DNA of 64,000 nucleotides from CAVSUZ01 sp963795415 (GTDB lineage: Bacteria > Pseudomonadota > Alphaproteobacteria > Acetobacterales > Acetobacteraceae), in NCBI GenBank assembly GCA_963795415.1, contig CAWCHQ010000002.1:310001-374000 (forward strand), in the 5' to 3' direction. The notes below the pieces were generated by a model. The model was not told the origin of the DNA. It saw only the letters and a program-made list of their open reading frames with translations, and did not search any database. The position numbers and the translations under genes were made by a program. Below, in pieces: positions 41,369-50,437 of the stretch. The stretch's first letter is position 1, and each line of letters starts with the position of its first letter.

Positions 41369-42598
41369 ATGGATGACGCCGAGAAGCTCGCGGGGGCGGG
41401 CCTGGCCCGTAGCGCGGGTGCGTTGGCCGGGATCAAGGTGATCGACCTGACACGCGTCCTCGGCGGGCCATACTGCACGATGGTGCTTTCGGATCACGGC
41501 GCTGAGGTGATCAAGGTCGAGCCGCCGCAGGGCGACGAGGTGCGCGACTGGGGACCGCCGTTTCATGAACGGGGCGCGTCCTATTTCATTGGAGTGAACC
41601 GGAACAAGCGTTCGGTCGGATTGGATCTCGGCAAAGAGCAGGGGAAAGCTGTTCTTTTGAGATTGCTGGAAGAGGCTGATGTGCTGGTGGAGAATTTCAA
41701 GCCCGGATCGATGGAGAAGTGGGGGCTGGGCTACGCAGAGCTGGCGGAGCGTTTCCCAGGACTGATTCATTGCCGAATTTCCGGGTTCGGCGCGGACGGG
41801 CCGCTGGGCGGATTGCCAGGATATGATGCGATTCTACAGGCCATGACCGGGCTGATGAGCGCGAACGGCGACGCGGCGACCGGCCCGATGCGGATGGGCA
41901 CTGCGATCGTGGATATGGGTACGGGTCTCTATTCGGCGGTAGCAATTCTGATGGCGTTGTTTGAGCGAACGCGGTCCGGCCGCGGCCAGTTCATTGATAT
42001 GACGCTGTATGATTGCGGCATGGCACTGCTGCACCCGCAGGCCGCAAATTACTTCCTGAACGGACGGCGGCCGGCCGGCACCGGAAACCCGCATCCCAAT
42101 CTGGTTCCGTATGATAAGTATCAGACGCGCACCTGCGAGATATTCATTGCCTCGGGCAATAACGGCCAATTCAGGAAACTTTGCGCGATAATCGGCCGGC
42201 CGGACGTAGCTGACGATCCACGGTTTGCGAATAACGCAGCGCGGCTGACCAATCGGTCGGCACTGACCGAAGTGTTGCGCGGCGCATTCGCGGACCAGGA
42301 CGGCCATGAAATATCGCTTCGACTGATACGATCCGGAGTGCCCGCGGGTCCGGTGCTTTACACGGATGAGGCTGCCTCCTCACCCCACGCGGCGCATCGA
42401 GAGATGGTCACGGAACTCGGTTGGTACAGGGGGCTCGGGACTCCGATCAAGCTATCCCGGACGCCGGGCGGCACGCGGGCCGTTCCGCCGCGCTTCGGCG
42501 AACACGGTCCGGCGGTCCTGGCCCGGCACGGGTACAGCGCGGACGACATCGCTGAGCTGGAGTCGAACGGGGTGCTGTGGACGAAGCGCCGGACGTAG
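41369..42598 (+). CDS. CoA transferase, CaiB/BaiF (family III)
   Basis: 409 residues. Features: ALAGIKVIDLTRVLGGPYCTMVLSDHGAEVIKVEPPQGDEVRDWGPPF, RNKRSVGLDLGKEQGKAVLLRLLEEADVLVENFKPG, YDAILQAMTGLMSANGD and catalytic Asp182 in TAIVDMGTGLY. Family III enzymes move CoA between acids through an aspartyl-CoA intermediate. Substrate unknown (formyl-, carnitine- and succinyl-CoA users look alike). Its end overlaps the GT2-GT4 gene by 22 bases. Confidence 0.92.
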   Translation: MDDAEKLAGAGLARSAGALAGIKVIDLTRVLGGPYCTMVLSDHGAEVIKVEPPQGDEVRDWGPPFHERGASYFIGVNRNKRSVGLDLGKEQGKAVLLRLLEEADVLVENFKPGSMEKWGLGYAELAERFPGLIHCRISGFGADGPLGGLPGYDAILQAMTGLMSANGDAATGPMRMGTAIVDMGTGLYSAVAILMALFERTRSGRGQFIDMTLYDCGMALLHPQAANYFLNGRRPAGTGNPHPNLVPYDKYQTRTCEIFIASGNNGQFRKLCAIIGRPDVADDPRFANNAARLTNRSALTEVLRGAFADQDGHEISLRLIRSGVPAGPVLYTDEAASSPHAAHREMVTELGWYRGLGTPIKLSRTPGGTRAVPPRFGEHGPAVLARHGYSADDIAELESNGVLWTKRRT

Positions 42599-45183
42599 AT
42601 TTCTACGCGCGGGGCGCGTGGCTTTTTGACGAGCAATTCTATCTCGCTCGATACAAGGACCTGACGCCGGAGCGGCTGGAGCGGGCGCAGTTCCGGTCGG
42701 CCTTCGACCATTTCCGGCGGATTGGCGATCGCGAACGGCGCAGGCCGAATCTGTTCTTTGATCCTGATTATTATCTTTCGCAGCTGCCCGATGAGGAGTC
42801 GGCGGAGGCGGCGAACGGCGGGGCATTCAAGCATTTTCACATGACCGCTGAGGCCGGAGTGCTGGAGCGGGCAACGTCACCTTATTTCGATCCGGCATTT
42901 TATCGGGCGCGCTATCAGAATGAGATCACGATGGGAGCGCTGCATCACTACTTTACGAATGCCACGCCGATCGAGTTTGATCCGCTTCCGGAATTCTCAG
43001 AGAGTTTTTACCTGACGACGTATCCGGATGTTTCTGACGCGGTAGGCTCCGGTATTCACCGGTCCGGGTATTTGCATTTTCTGAAGCATGGCGTGTTCGA
43101 GTTGAGAGCGCCGCACAGGGATATAGATCTTGCATGGTACGCGCGGAATCACCCTCAGGTTGAGGAGGATCTGAAAGCGAAAAAGGCGCGGGATGCGTTC
43201 GCTCATTTCCTTACGATCGGGCGGAAACTGGGATTGCCGGCCGGACCGTCATTGGCCCCCCTTCCCAGCGCGGCGCAGGCCGCGGCGCTCTTCCGTGTGC
43301 GTGCCGAAGCCATGTTGCCGGGATTGGTGCGTCGCGGGCTGGACTTCAGTTTTACCGAGCGTCCGGAAGTTTCAGTCGTCATAAGTACCCGCGACCGGTT
43401 TGCACTGCTGATGTCCATGCTGGCATCCCTGCGCTCGGCTTTCAGCGGCGCCATGGAGGTGATCCTGCTCGATCGGGGCTCCAACGACGAGACAGGATTG
43501 ATCGAACGTTTCGTCTCAGGTTTACAGGTGTTACGCTTCGGGGAGGTTCTTCACCTTTCGCGGACGCTCAATGCGGCAATGGCATGCGCAGCAGCGCTTG
43601 CGATCCTGCTGATTGATGACTCGATGGAGTTTGCCCCTGATGCGCTGGCCTGCGCTTTGCGCCGGCTGAACTCTGGCTCGCCGCCTGTGGGGGCTGTCGG
43701 CGGCATGGTCCTGTCGCCTGAGGGTCTGGTGTGGGAGGCAGGGGGCGCGGCAACGGGCGGCAAGAGACCGCCCTTACCGGAGGCCGGCTTCGTCCGGGAT
43801 GCCAATTTCCTCTCTGCCGATTTTTTGTTGCTGCGCGCTGGTCTGATCGCAGAGCTTGGCGGCTTTGATGAGGCGCTGGACGAGAGCGGCGAGGAGGTCG
43901 CGGATCTCTGCCGTCGCATCAGGGCTGCCGGTCAGCGCGTGGTGTACGACCCGGCGATTGTTGTCCAGCACACGACAGAGTTGCCGGTTTCGAGCGAGAG
44001 GAACGCGGCCCTGACAGGATGTGGCGTTCCTGGTCGGCGTCGGGTGCTGTTTATCGACGATACGGTGCCATTGCGGATGATCGGATCGGGTTTCGTGCGA
44101 TCCAACGATATTATCCGGTCAATTTCAGCACTTGATCTGGATGTCACCGTGTTTCCGCTTTCGCCCTGCCGTTGCGGGCCGGCAACCCGGGCATCCGATA
44201 TGCCGGACGATGTGGAAATTACGGCTGATTTCGGATTGGAGCACCTGGCCGGCTTTCTGCGCGAACGAGGATCTGAATTTGCAACAGTCTGGATTGCGCG
44301 AACGCATAATCTGGACCGTGTTCGGCCTTTTCTGGAACGGGCGTTCGGTGAGGCGTCAGAACCGCCGCTGATCGTCCTTGATACCGAGGCGATCAGCAGT
44401 TTTCGCACTGCGGAGCGGGCGCGTTTGCGCGGGGAGACGTTCGATATTGATACGGCGATCCGGCAGGAGTTCCGCAACGCCGCTTTCTGCCAACGCGTTA
44501 TAGGGGTAAGCGCCCGCGAAGCTCAGGCCCTGCGGGATCTTGGACTGCAAGGGGTTACCGTTATTGGCCATGGGCTGGAGGTGCAGCCTTCGCAAGCGAG
44601 TTTTGCGGAACGTGCCGGCATGCTGTTCCTCGGAGCTATTCACGAGGCGGAAAGCCCCAATTACGATGCCCTGACGTGGTTTATCGATGCCGTGCTGCCG
44701 TTGATCGAGCAAGAGTTGCGATGGGAAACGCGGCTGACGGTGGCCGGGTATGTTGCTCCCCGGGTGAGCCTTGACCAGTGGCGGGGGCATCCGCGAGTCA
44801 CGCTTCTGGGTCCCGCAATGGATCCGGCCGGGCTGTATGCGTCTCATCGGATCTTCGTGGCGCCGACACGGTTCGCGGCTGGGTTGCCTTACAAGCTGCA
44901 TGAGACGGCGGCTTTCGGATTGCCGGCGGTGGCGACGACACTGCTGGCCGGACAGCTTGGCTGGGCAGACGGGGAGGCGTTGCTGGCGGCGGACAGCACC
45001 GATTCCGCGGCGTTCGCCGCCCAGGTGGTGCGATTGTATCGGGATCAGGCGCTTTGGCACTCGGTTCGTGATGGAGCGTTGAGGCGGCTTGCGGAGGATG
45101 CGTCTCCGGCCCGGTTTGAAGCAGGCGTGAGGGAGGCGCTGGGACTCGCGACCCTGATTGACACGCAGCGTCCGGAGGGCTGA
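42577..45183 (+). CDS. GT2-GT4 fusion glycosyltransferase with 'YPDV' repeats
   Basis: 868 residues from a GTG at 42577. N-terminal ~215 residues: four copies of a FDP-x-(F/Y)-YL-x2-(Y/L)-PD...HF-x3-G motif (FFDPDYYLSQLPDE, YFDPAFYRARYQNE, SFYLTTYPDVSDAV, DLAWYARNHPQVEE). Then a GT2-like domain (VSVVISTRDRFALLMSMLASLRS, VILLDRGSNDETG, LLIDDSMEFAPDAL), and a GT4-like GT-B C-terminus (MLFLGAIHEAESPNYDAL, IFVAPTRFAAGLPYKLHETAAFGLPAV). The GT2 nucleotide site is somewhat degenerate. So it likely adds two sugars in series to a surface glycan. Odd place: between a CoA-transferase and leucine-catabolism genes. Confidence 0.82.
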   Translation: MDEAPDVDFYARGAWLFDEQFYLARYKDLTPERLERAQFRSAFDHFRRIGDRERRRPNLFFDPDYYLSQLPDEESAEAANGGAFKHFHMTAEAGVLERATSPYFDPAFYRARYQNEITMGALHHYFTNATPIEFDPLPEFSESFYLTTYPDVSDAVGSGIHRSGYLHFLKHGVFELRAPHRDIDLAWYARNHPQVEEDLKAKKARDAFAHFLTIGRKLGLPAGPSLAPLPSAAQAAALFRVRAEAMLPGLVRRGLDFSFTERPEVSVVISTRDRFALLMSMLASLRSAFSGAMEVILLDRGSNDETGLIERFVSGLQVLRFGEVLHLSRTLNAAMACAAALAILLIDDSMEFAPDALACALRRLNSGSPPVGAVGGMVLSPEGLVWEAGGAATGGKRPPLPEAGFVRDANFLSADFLLLRAGLIAELGGFDEALDESGEEVADLCRRIRAAGQRVVYDPAIVVQHTTELPVSSERNAALTGCGVPGRRRVLFIDDTVPLRMIGSGFVRSNDIIRSISALDLDVTVFPLSPCRCGPATRASDMPDDVEITADFGLEHLAGFLRERGSEFATVWIARTHNLDRVRPFLERAFGEASEPPLIVLDTEAISSFRTAERARLRGETFDIDTAIRQEFRNAAFCQRVIGVSAREAQALRDLGLQGVTVIGHGLEVQPSQASFAERAGMLFLGAIHEAESPNYDALTWFIDAVLPLIEQELRWETRLTVAGYVAPRVSLDQWRGHPRVTLLGPAMDPAGLYASHRIFVAPTRFAAGLPYKLHETAAFGLPAVATTLLAGQLGWADGEALLAADSTDSAAFAAQVVRLYRDQALWHSVRDGALRRLAEDASPARFEAGVREALGLATLIDTQRPEG

Positions 45184-45204
45184 TTCCAGGGGAGGAGGTG
45201 TCGC

Positions 45205-46383
45205 ATGACTGCGCTGCCCAATCGCCTGCCCGGGCTGGATTTCGGCCTGGGTGAAACTGCCGATTTGCTGCGGACTCAGGTGGAGGCCTTCGCCGCTGAT
45301 GAGATTGCGCCGCGCGCGGCGGAGATTGACCGGTGCAACGAGTTCCCGATGGACCTGTGGCGCAAGTTTGGAGAGCTGGGTGTTCTGGGAATTACCGTCG
45401 AGGAGGAATATGGCGGCGCCGCGATGGGTTATCTGGAACACGTGGTGACGATGGAGGAAATCTCCCGTGCTTCGGCTTCGGTGGGATTATCGTATGGTGC
45501 GCACTCGAATTTGTGTGTCAACCAGATAAGGCGGAACGGCAGCGAGGAGCAGAAGCGCCGGTATCTTCCGGAACTGATCTCTGGCGAGCATGTCGGGGCG
45601 CTGGCAATGAGCGAGCCGGGTGCGGGATCGGACGTGGTGGGAATGCGAACCCGGGCCGAGAAGCGCGGCGACCGCTATGTGCTGAACGGCAACAAGATGT
45701 GGATCACCAATGGACCGGATGCGCACGTGCTGGTGATTTATGGCAAAACGCAGGCAGGCGCCGGCCCGCGTGGCATTACAGCATTCCTGGTAGAAAAGGG
45801 CTTCAAGGGATTTTCCACGGCGCAAAAGCTGGACAAGCTGGGGATGCGCGGATCGAACACGTGCGAGCTGGTGTTCCAGGATTGTGAGGTGCCGGAGGAG
45901 AACGTGCTGGGGCGCGTGAACGAGGGCGTTCGCGTGCTGATGAGCGGACTGGATTATGAGCGTGCGGTTCTGGCAGCGGGGCCGCTGGGAATTATGCAGG
46001 CCTGCATGGACGTGGTCGTTCCCTATGTGCATGAACGCAAGCAGTTCGGCCAGTCCATCGGCGAGTTTCAGCTGATGCAGGGAAAGCTGGCCGACATGTA
46101 TTCCACGATGAATGCCTGCAAGGCTTATGTGTATGCGGTAGCGAAGGCGTGCGACCGGGGCCAGGCGACGCGCAAGGATGCGGCAGGCGCGATCCTTTAT
46201 GCGGCGGAGAAGGCGACGTGGATGGCGCTGGAGGCGATCCAGGCCTTGGGCGGGAATGGCTATATCAACGATTATCCGACCGGCCGGCTGCTGCGCGATG
46301 CGAAACTGTATGAAATCGGCGCGGGCACCAGCGAGATCCGGCGGATGCTGATCGGACGCGAGCTGTTTACTGAAACGGCATGA
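45205..46383 (+). CDS. ivd: Isovaleryl-CoA dehydrogenase
   Basis: 392 residues, acyl-CoA dehydrogenase fold. GGGGAGGAGGTG lies just before the ATG. Signatures: LGITVEEEYGGAAMGYLEHVVTMEEISRASASVGLSYGAHSNLCVNQI, ALAMSEPGAGSDVVGM, YVLNGNKMWITNGPDA, GLDYERAVLAAGPLGIMQACMDVVVPYVHERKQFGQSIG, and the end GGNGYINDYPTGRLLRDAKLYEIGAGTSEIRRMLIGREL. The 'GLDYERAVLA' stretch holds the Glu base of the isovaleryl-CoA group, and the gene is coupled by ATGA to the methylcrotonyl-CoA carboxylase genes, so leucine breakdown (LiuA role) is well supported. Confidence 0.93.
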   Translation: MTALPNRLPGLDFGLGETADLLRTQVEAFAADEIAPRAAEIDRCNEFPMDLWRKFGELGVLGITVEEEYGGAAMGYLEHVVTMEEISRASASVGLSYGAHSNLCVNQIRRNGSEEQKRRYLPELISGEHVGALAMSEPGAGSDVVGMRTRAEKRGDRYVLNGNKMWITNGPDAHVLVIYGKTQAGAGPRGITAFLVEKGFKGFSTAQKLDKLGMRGSNTCELVFQDCEVPEENVLGRVNEGVRVLMSGLDYERAVLAAGPLGIMQACMDVVVPYVHERKQFGQSIGEFQLMQGKLADMYSTMNACKAYVYAVAKACDRGQATRKDAAGAILYAAEKATWMALEAIQALGGNGYINDYPTGRLLRDAKLYEIGAGTSEIRRMLIGRELFTETA

Positions 46384-47966
46384 CGGTCCTTCGGTCCGAG
46401 GTGGATGTCCGTTCCGAGGAGTTTGCCGCAAATGCGCGTGCGATGCGCGGGCTGGTTGAAGACTTGCAGACCAAGGTAGCCGAAGTTTCGCAAGGCGGCG
46501 GTGAAGCCGCACGGCAGCGGCATCTTTCGCGCGGGAAGAAGCTGCCCCGGGAACGTGTAGCTGGGTTGATCGATCCGGGTTCGCCCTTCCTGGAACTGTC
46601 GCAGCTCGCGGCATACGGCATGTATGACGGAGAGGTGCCGAGCGCCGGCATCGTGACCGGCATCGGGCGGGTGTCGGAGCGAGAGTGCGTTATTGTTGCG
46701 AATGATGCCACCGTGAAGGGTGGGACATATTTTCCGATGACGGTAAAGAAGCATCTGCGCGCACAGGAGATAGCGCGGGCAAACCGGCTGCCATGCATTT
46801 ATCTGGTGGATTCCGGCGGGGCGTTTCTGCCGATGCAGGATGAGATTTTCCCGGACCGGGAGCATTTTGGCCGGATCTTTTTCAATCAGGCTAATCTTTC
46901 GGCGGAGGGGATTCCGCAGATCGCGGCCGTGATGGGTTCCTGCACAGCCGGTGGGGCCTATGTTCCTGCGATGAGCGATGAGACGGTGATCGTGCGCCGG
47001 CAGGGCACGATTTTCCTGGGCGGACCGCCGCTGGTGAAGGCGGCTACCGGCGAGGAGGTGAGCGCGGAGGAACTGGGCGGGGCCGAGGTGCACGCACGGA
47101 CCTCGGGCGTTGTTGACCACTACGCCCACGACGACGCGCATGCGCTGGCGATCTGCCGCCGGATTGTGGCGGGGTTGAACCAGCGGAAGCAGCCGGAGGT
47201 AACGATGCGCGCATCGGCTGACCCGCGCTATGACCCGGTGGAGCTGCATGGCGTCGTTCCGATTGATATCCGGGCGCCGTACGATGTGCATGAGGTGATC
47301 GCCCGGATCGTGGACGACAGCGATCTGGACGAATTCAAGCGGTTATACGGAACCACACTGATCTGCGGCTTTGCGCACGTATTCGGCTATCCGGTCGGGA
47401 TCCTGGCAAACAACGGAATTCTGTTTTCGGAATCCGCCCTGAAGGGCGCGCATTTCGTAGAATTGTGCAGCCAGCGCGGCATCCCGCTGGTCTTCCTGCA
47501 GAACGTCACGGGGTTCATGGTCGGTCGCAAGTACGAGGCGGGGGGAATTGCCAAGGACGGGGCGAAGCTGGTGACGGCGGTTGCGACGACCTCGGTTCCG
47601 AAGATAACCATCATTATCGGCGGTTCGTTCGGTGCCGGCAATTACGGGATGTGCGGACGCGCCTATGATCCGCGGTTTGTCTGGATGTGGCCCAATGCGC
47701 GCATCTCCGTGATGGGCGGGGAGCAGGCGGCGAGCGTGCTGGCATCGGTGCGGGGCGGGTTCGAGGAGCCGGAGGAAGAGGAGGCATTCAAGGCGCCGAT
47801 CCGCGAGCAATACGACGCGAAGGGACATCCGTATTATGCCACGGCGCGGCTGTGGGACGACGGGATCATCGATCCGGCGGAGACGCGGCGTGTGCTGGGG
47901 CTGTCCTTGTCCGCTGCGTTGAATGCGCCGATCAGGGACACGCGCTTCGGCGTGTTCCGGATGTGA
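46380..47966 (+). CDS. Methylcrotonyl-CoA carboxylase, carboxyltransferase (beta) subunit
   Basis: 528 residues, normal for MCC-beta (LiuB/MccB). It moves the carboxyl group from biotin to 3-methylcrotonyl-CoA. Features: ARQRHLSRGKKLPRERVAGLIDPGSPFLELSQLAAYGMY, YFPMTVKKHLRAQEIA, IYLVDSGGAFLPMQDEIFPDREHFGRIFFNQANLSA, IAAVMGSCTAGGAYVPAMSDETVIVRRQGTIFLGGPPLVKAATGE, VLANNGILFSESALKGAHF and SFGAGNYGMCGRAYDPRF. The FPDREHFGRIFFNQA stretch is diagnostic of MCC rather than propionyl-CoA carboxylase. Coupled to the dehydrogenase by ATGA; the alpha-subunit gene follows nine bases on. Confidence 0.95.
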   Translation: MTVLRSEVDVRSEEFAANARAMRGLVEDLQTKVAEVSQGGGEAARQRHLSRGKKLPRERVAGLIDPGSPFLELSQLAAYGMYDGEVPSAGIVTGIGRVSERECVIVANDATVKGGTYFPMTVKKHLRAQEIARANRLPCIYLVDSGGAFLPMQDEIFPDREHFGRIFFNQANLSAEGIPQIAAVMGSCTAGGAYVPAMSDETVIVRRQGTIFLGGPPLVKAATGEEVSAEELGGAEVHARTSGVVDHYAHDDAHALAICRRIVAGLNQRKQPEVTMRASADPRYDPVELHGVVPIDIRAPYDVHEVIARIVDDSDLDEFKRLYGTTLICGFAHVFGYPVGILANNGILFSESALKGAHFVELCSQRGIPLVFLQNVTGFMVGRKYEAGGIAKDGAKLVTAVATTSVPKITIIIGGSFGAGNYGMCGRAYDPRFVWMWPNARISVMGGEQAASVLASVRGGFEEPEEEEAFKAPIREQYDAKGHPYYATARLWDDGIIDPAETRRVLGLSLSAALNAPIRDTRFGVFRM

Positions 47967-47975
47967 GGCTGTAGC

Positions 47976-49982
47976 GTGTTCCGAAGGCTGCTGATTGCCA
48001 ATCGCGGGGAAATTGCTTGCCGGATCGCGCGCACCGCGCGGCGGATGGGGATCGAGACGATAGCAGTGTTCTCGGAGGAGGATGCGAAGGCGCTGCATGT
48101 GGAAGTGGCCGACCGGGCGGTCTGCATCGGCGCCGCGCCGGCGCGAGAAAGTTATCTCAACATTCCGCGCCTGATCGATGCGGCTCGCCGCAGCGGGGCC
48201 GAGGCGGTTCATCCGGGTTATGGTTTCCTTTCGGAGAATCCGGCCTTCGCGGAGGCGTGCATCGAGGCGGGGCTGGTCTGGGTGGGTCCGCCGCCCGACG
48301 CGATGCGAGGCATGGGATCGAAAGCTGCCGCCAAGCAACTGATGGAGCAGGCGGGCGTGCCTGTATTGCCGGGGTGTCACGGGGCAGAGCAGGACCCGGA
48401 GCTCCTTGCCGCGGCGGCAAGCAGGCTGGGATTTCCGGTTGTGATCAAGGCGGTTGCGGGGGGTGGTGGGCGTGGCATGCGGATCGTGCACCACGCGACG
48501 GATTTTCCTGGTGCTTTGGCATCGGCACGGCAGGAGTCCGCCTCGGCGTTCGGGGACGACTCGGTGCTGATAGAGCGCTACCTGGAGCGGCCGAGGCACA
48601 TCGAAGTTCAGGTGTTCGGTGATATGCACGGCAATGCGGTGCATCTGTTCGAGCGTGATTGCTCGGCGCAGCGGCGGCATCAAAAAGTGATCGAAGAAGC
48701 GCCGGCGCCGGATCTCGATTCCGGCATGCGTGCGGCGATGGGGAGCGCCGCGGTGGCCGCGGCGAGAGCTGTTGGCTACACCGGCGCGGGAACAGTGGAG
48801 TTTGTTGCCGATGCCGACGGGTTTTACTTTCTTGAGATGAATACCCGCCTGCAGGTTGAACATCCGGTGACGGAGATGGTTACCGGCTTCGATCTGGTGG
48901 AATGGCAGTTGCGGATTGCGGCGGGGGAGGAATTGCCGGCGACGGGCGACGCGATCCGCGTCCGGGGCCACGCGTTCGAGGCACGGATTTATGCGGAGGA
49001 TCCTGCCCGGGATTTCGCGCCCTCGATTGGCCGGCTGACGTCGCTTCATCTGCCCGAGCAGGGCGAAGGGGTGCGGGTGGATAGCGGGGTGCGCGAGGGC
49101 GACGATATAAGCATCCACTATGACGCGATGATCGCGAAGCTGATCTGCCACGGCGGCTCGCGAGCGGAGGCGCTGGGGAAACTGCAGCGCGCGCTGGCGG
49201 ACTGTCAGGTCGCCGGGGTAGCGACCAATCTCGATCTGCTGGGGAGGATTGTTGCGCATCCGGAGTTCGTTGCGGGCGGTATCGATACGGGTTTCATTGC
49301 GCGCCACGGGGATGAGCTGCTGCGGGGCGCGGGAAGTCCCCCGGCGCGGGTGCTTGCACTGGCGGCTCTGGGCGTGGTGGCGAGTGAGGCCGATTCGGCC
49401 GCGCGCGCCGTCGCGGACAGCGCGGATCCGTACTCACCGTGGCATGCGCGTGATGGCTGGTGGCTGAACGCGTGTGTCGAGCGGGTCCTGGATTTCCGTG
49501 CCGGAGATGCAGCTATGCCGGTGAAGCTTGCGCGCTCGTCCGCTGGGTGGCGCGTTTCCGCGGCAGGTCAGGAGTTTGATGGTGACGGGAGCCTCAGCCC
49601 GGGAGGTGTGCTTTCGGCTGTCCTGAATGATGTGCGCTATCGCATCCGGTTTCATCGATCAGATGATGCGATCACGTTGCGCGCGGACGGAGAGACATGG
49701 CGGCTGGTGTTGTCCGATCCGGCCGCGGCGGCGGAAGCGGAGCCGGAGCATGGCGGCAGACTGACCGCCCCGATTCCAGGCCAGGTGACGGCCGTGCACG
49801 CGGCCGCCGGCGCACACGTGACGCGTGGCGATTTGCTGGTGGTGATGGAGGCGATGAAGACGGTGTTCCGGCTGACCGCGCCGGCCGACGGCGAGATCGC
49901 CGAAGTAACCTGCCGGGCGGGCGACACGGTCGAAGAAGGCCAGGTGCTCGTGCGCTTTGCGGAAGCGGAGGAGGAAACGTGA
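47976..49982 (+). CDS. Methylcrotonyl-CoA carboxylase, biotin (alpha) subunit
   Basis: 668 residues from a GTG at 47976. Biotin carboxylase domain 1-450: RRLLIANRGEIACRIARTARRMGI, AVHPGYGFLSENPAFAEAC, VIKAVAGGGGRGMRIV (ATP-grasp loop), YFLEMNTRLQVEHPVTEMVTG. A BT-like linker follows, then the biotinyl domain with Lys628 in VVMEAMKTVF. MCC/LiuD type by context. Downstream steps (methylglutaconyl-CoA hydratase, HMG-CoA lyase) are not in the window. The GTGA overlap at the end couples it to the next gene. Confidence 0.95.
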   Translation: MFRRLLIANRGEIACRIARTARRMGIETIAVFSEEDAKALHVEVADRAVCIGAAPARESYLNIPRLIDAARRSGAEAVHPGYGFLSENPAFAEACIEAGLVWVGPPPDAMRGMGSKAAAKQLMEQAGVPVLPGCHGAEQDPELLAAAASRLGFPVVIKAVAGGGGRGMRIVHHATDFPGALASARQESASAFGDDSVLIERYLERPRHIEVQVFGDMHGNAVHLFERDCSAQRRHQKVIEEAPAPDLDSGMRAAMGSAAVAAARAVGYTGAGTVEFVADADGFYFLEMNTRLQVEHPVTEMVTGFDLVEWQLRIAAGEELPATGDAIRVRGHAFEARIYAEDPARDFAPSIGRLTSLHLPEQGEGVRVDSGVREGDDISIHYDAMIAKLICHGGSRAEALGKLQRALADCQVAGVATNLDLLGRIVAHPEFVAGGIDTGFIARHGDELLRGAGSPPARVLALAALGVVASEADSAARAVADSADPYSPWHARDGWWLNACVERVLDFRAGDAAMPVKLARSSAGWRVSAAGQEFDGDGSLSPGGVLSAVLNDVRYRIRFHRSDDAITLRADGETWRLVLSDPAAAAEAEPEHGGRLTAPIPGQVTAVHAAAGAHVTRGDLLVVMEAMKTVFRLTAPADGEIAEVTCRAGDTVEEGQVLVRFAEAEEET

Positions 49983-50380
49983 GCGAATCAAGCAAGCTGG
50001 AGAAGGGCCGTGCGATCCGGCGCCGTCTGATGGGCGATGCATATGCCGACCGGATCGAGAAGACGGTCTATACCGATGGCATCATGCGGAAGTTTGCCGA
50101 ATACAGCACGGAGGCTGTGTTCGGCGGGCTATGGAGCAGGCCGGGGCTCGATCTGAAAACGCGAGCGCTGATCTGCGTGGTCTCGGATACCGCGATGGGC
50201 CGTCATGAGGAGCTGGCCATTCATATCCGTATGGCGCGGCGGCAGGGGTGGACGGAGGACGAGTTGGTTGAGAGCCTGCTGCATATGGCGGGCTATGTCG
50301 GGCTGCCCCTGGTGCGGGAGGCGCTGCTAACGGCGCGGGATGCGTTCGCGGAACTACGGAAGGAGGCAGCGGCGGAGTGA
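49979..50380 (+). CDS. Carboxymuconolactone decarboxylase family protein
   Basis: 133 residues from a GTG at 49979 that overlaps the stop of the biotin subunit gene and follows GGAGGAGG. The CMD fold is clear: IRRRLMGDAYADRIEKTVYTDGIMRKFAEYSTEAVFGGLWSRPGLDLKTRALICVVSDTAMGRHEELAIHIRMARRQGWTEDELVESLLHMAGYVGLPLVREAL. True 4-carboxymuconolactone decarboxylases (PcaC) have this length and the HAxxA/R-type His. Its presence at the end of a leucine operon is odd; it could be a different decarboxylase, or a peroxidase-like member without the Cys pair (no CxxC is present). Confidence 0.88.
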   Translation: MSESSKLEKGRAIRRRLMGDAYADRIEKTVYTDGIMRKFAEYSTEAVFGGLWSRPGLDLKTRALICVVSDTAMGRHEELAIHIRMARRQGWTEDELVESLLHMAGYVGLPLVREALLTARDAFAELRKEAAAE

Positions 50381-50437
50381 TGGCCCAGGCGGCCCTCTCG
50401 CCTTGAGGGCGTGCATGTCTATGTCCGGGTAGGCCGG

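Noticed and set aside
47343..49307. 654-codon minus-strand frame opposite the carboxylase genes
   Set aside because: Arg/His/Pro-rich shadow of two well-supported genes in GC-rich DNA.
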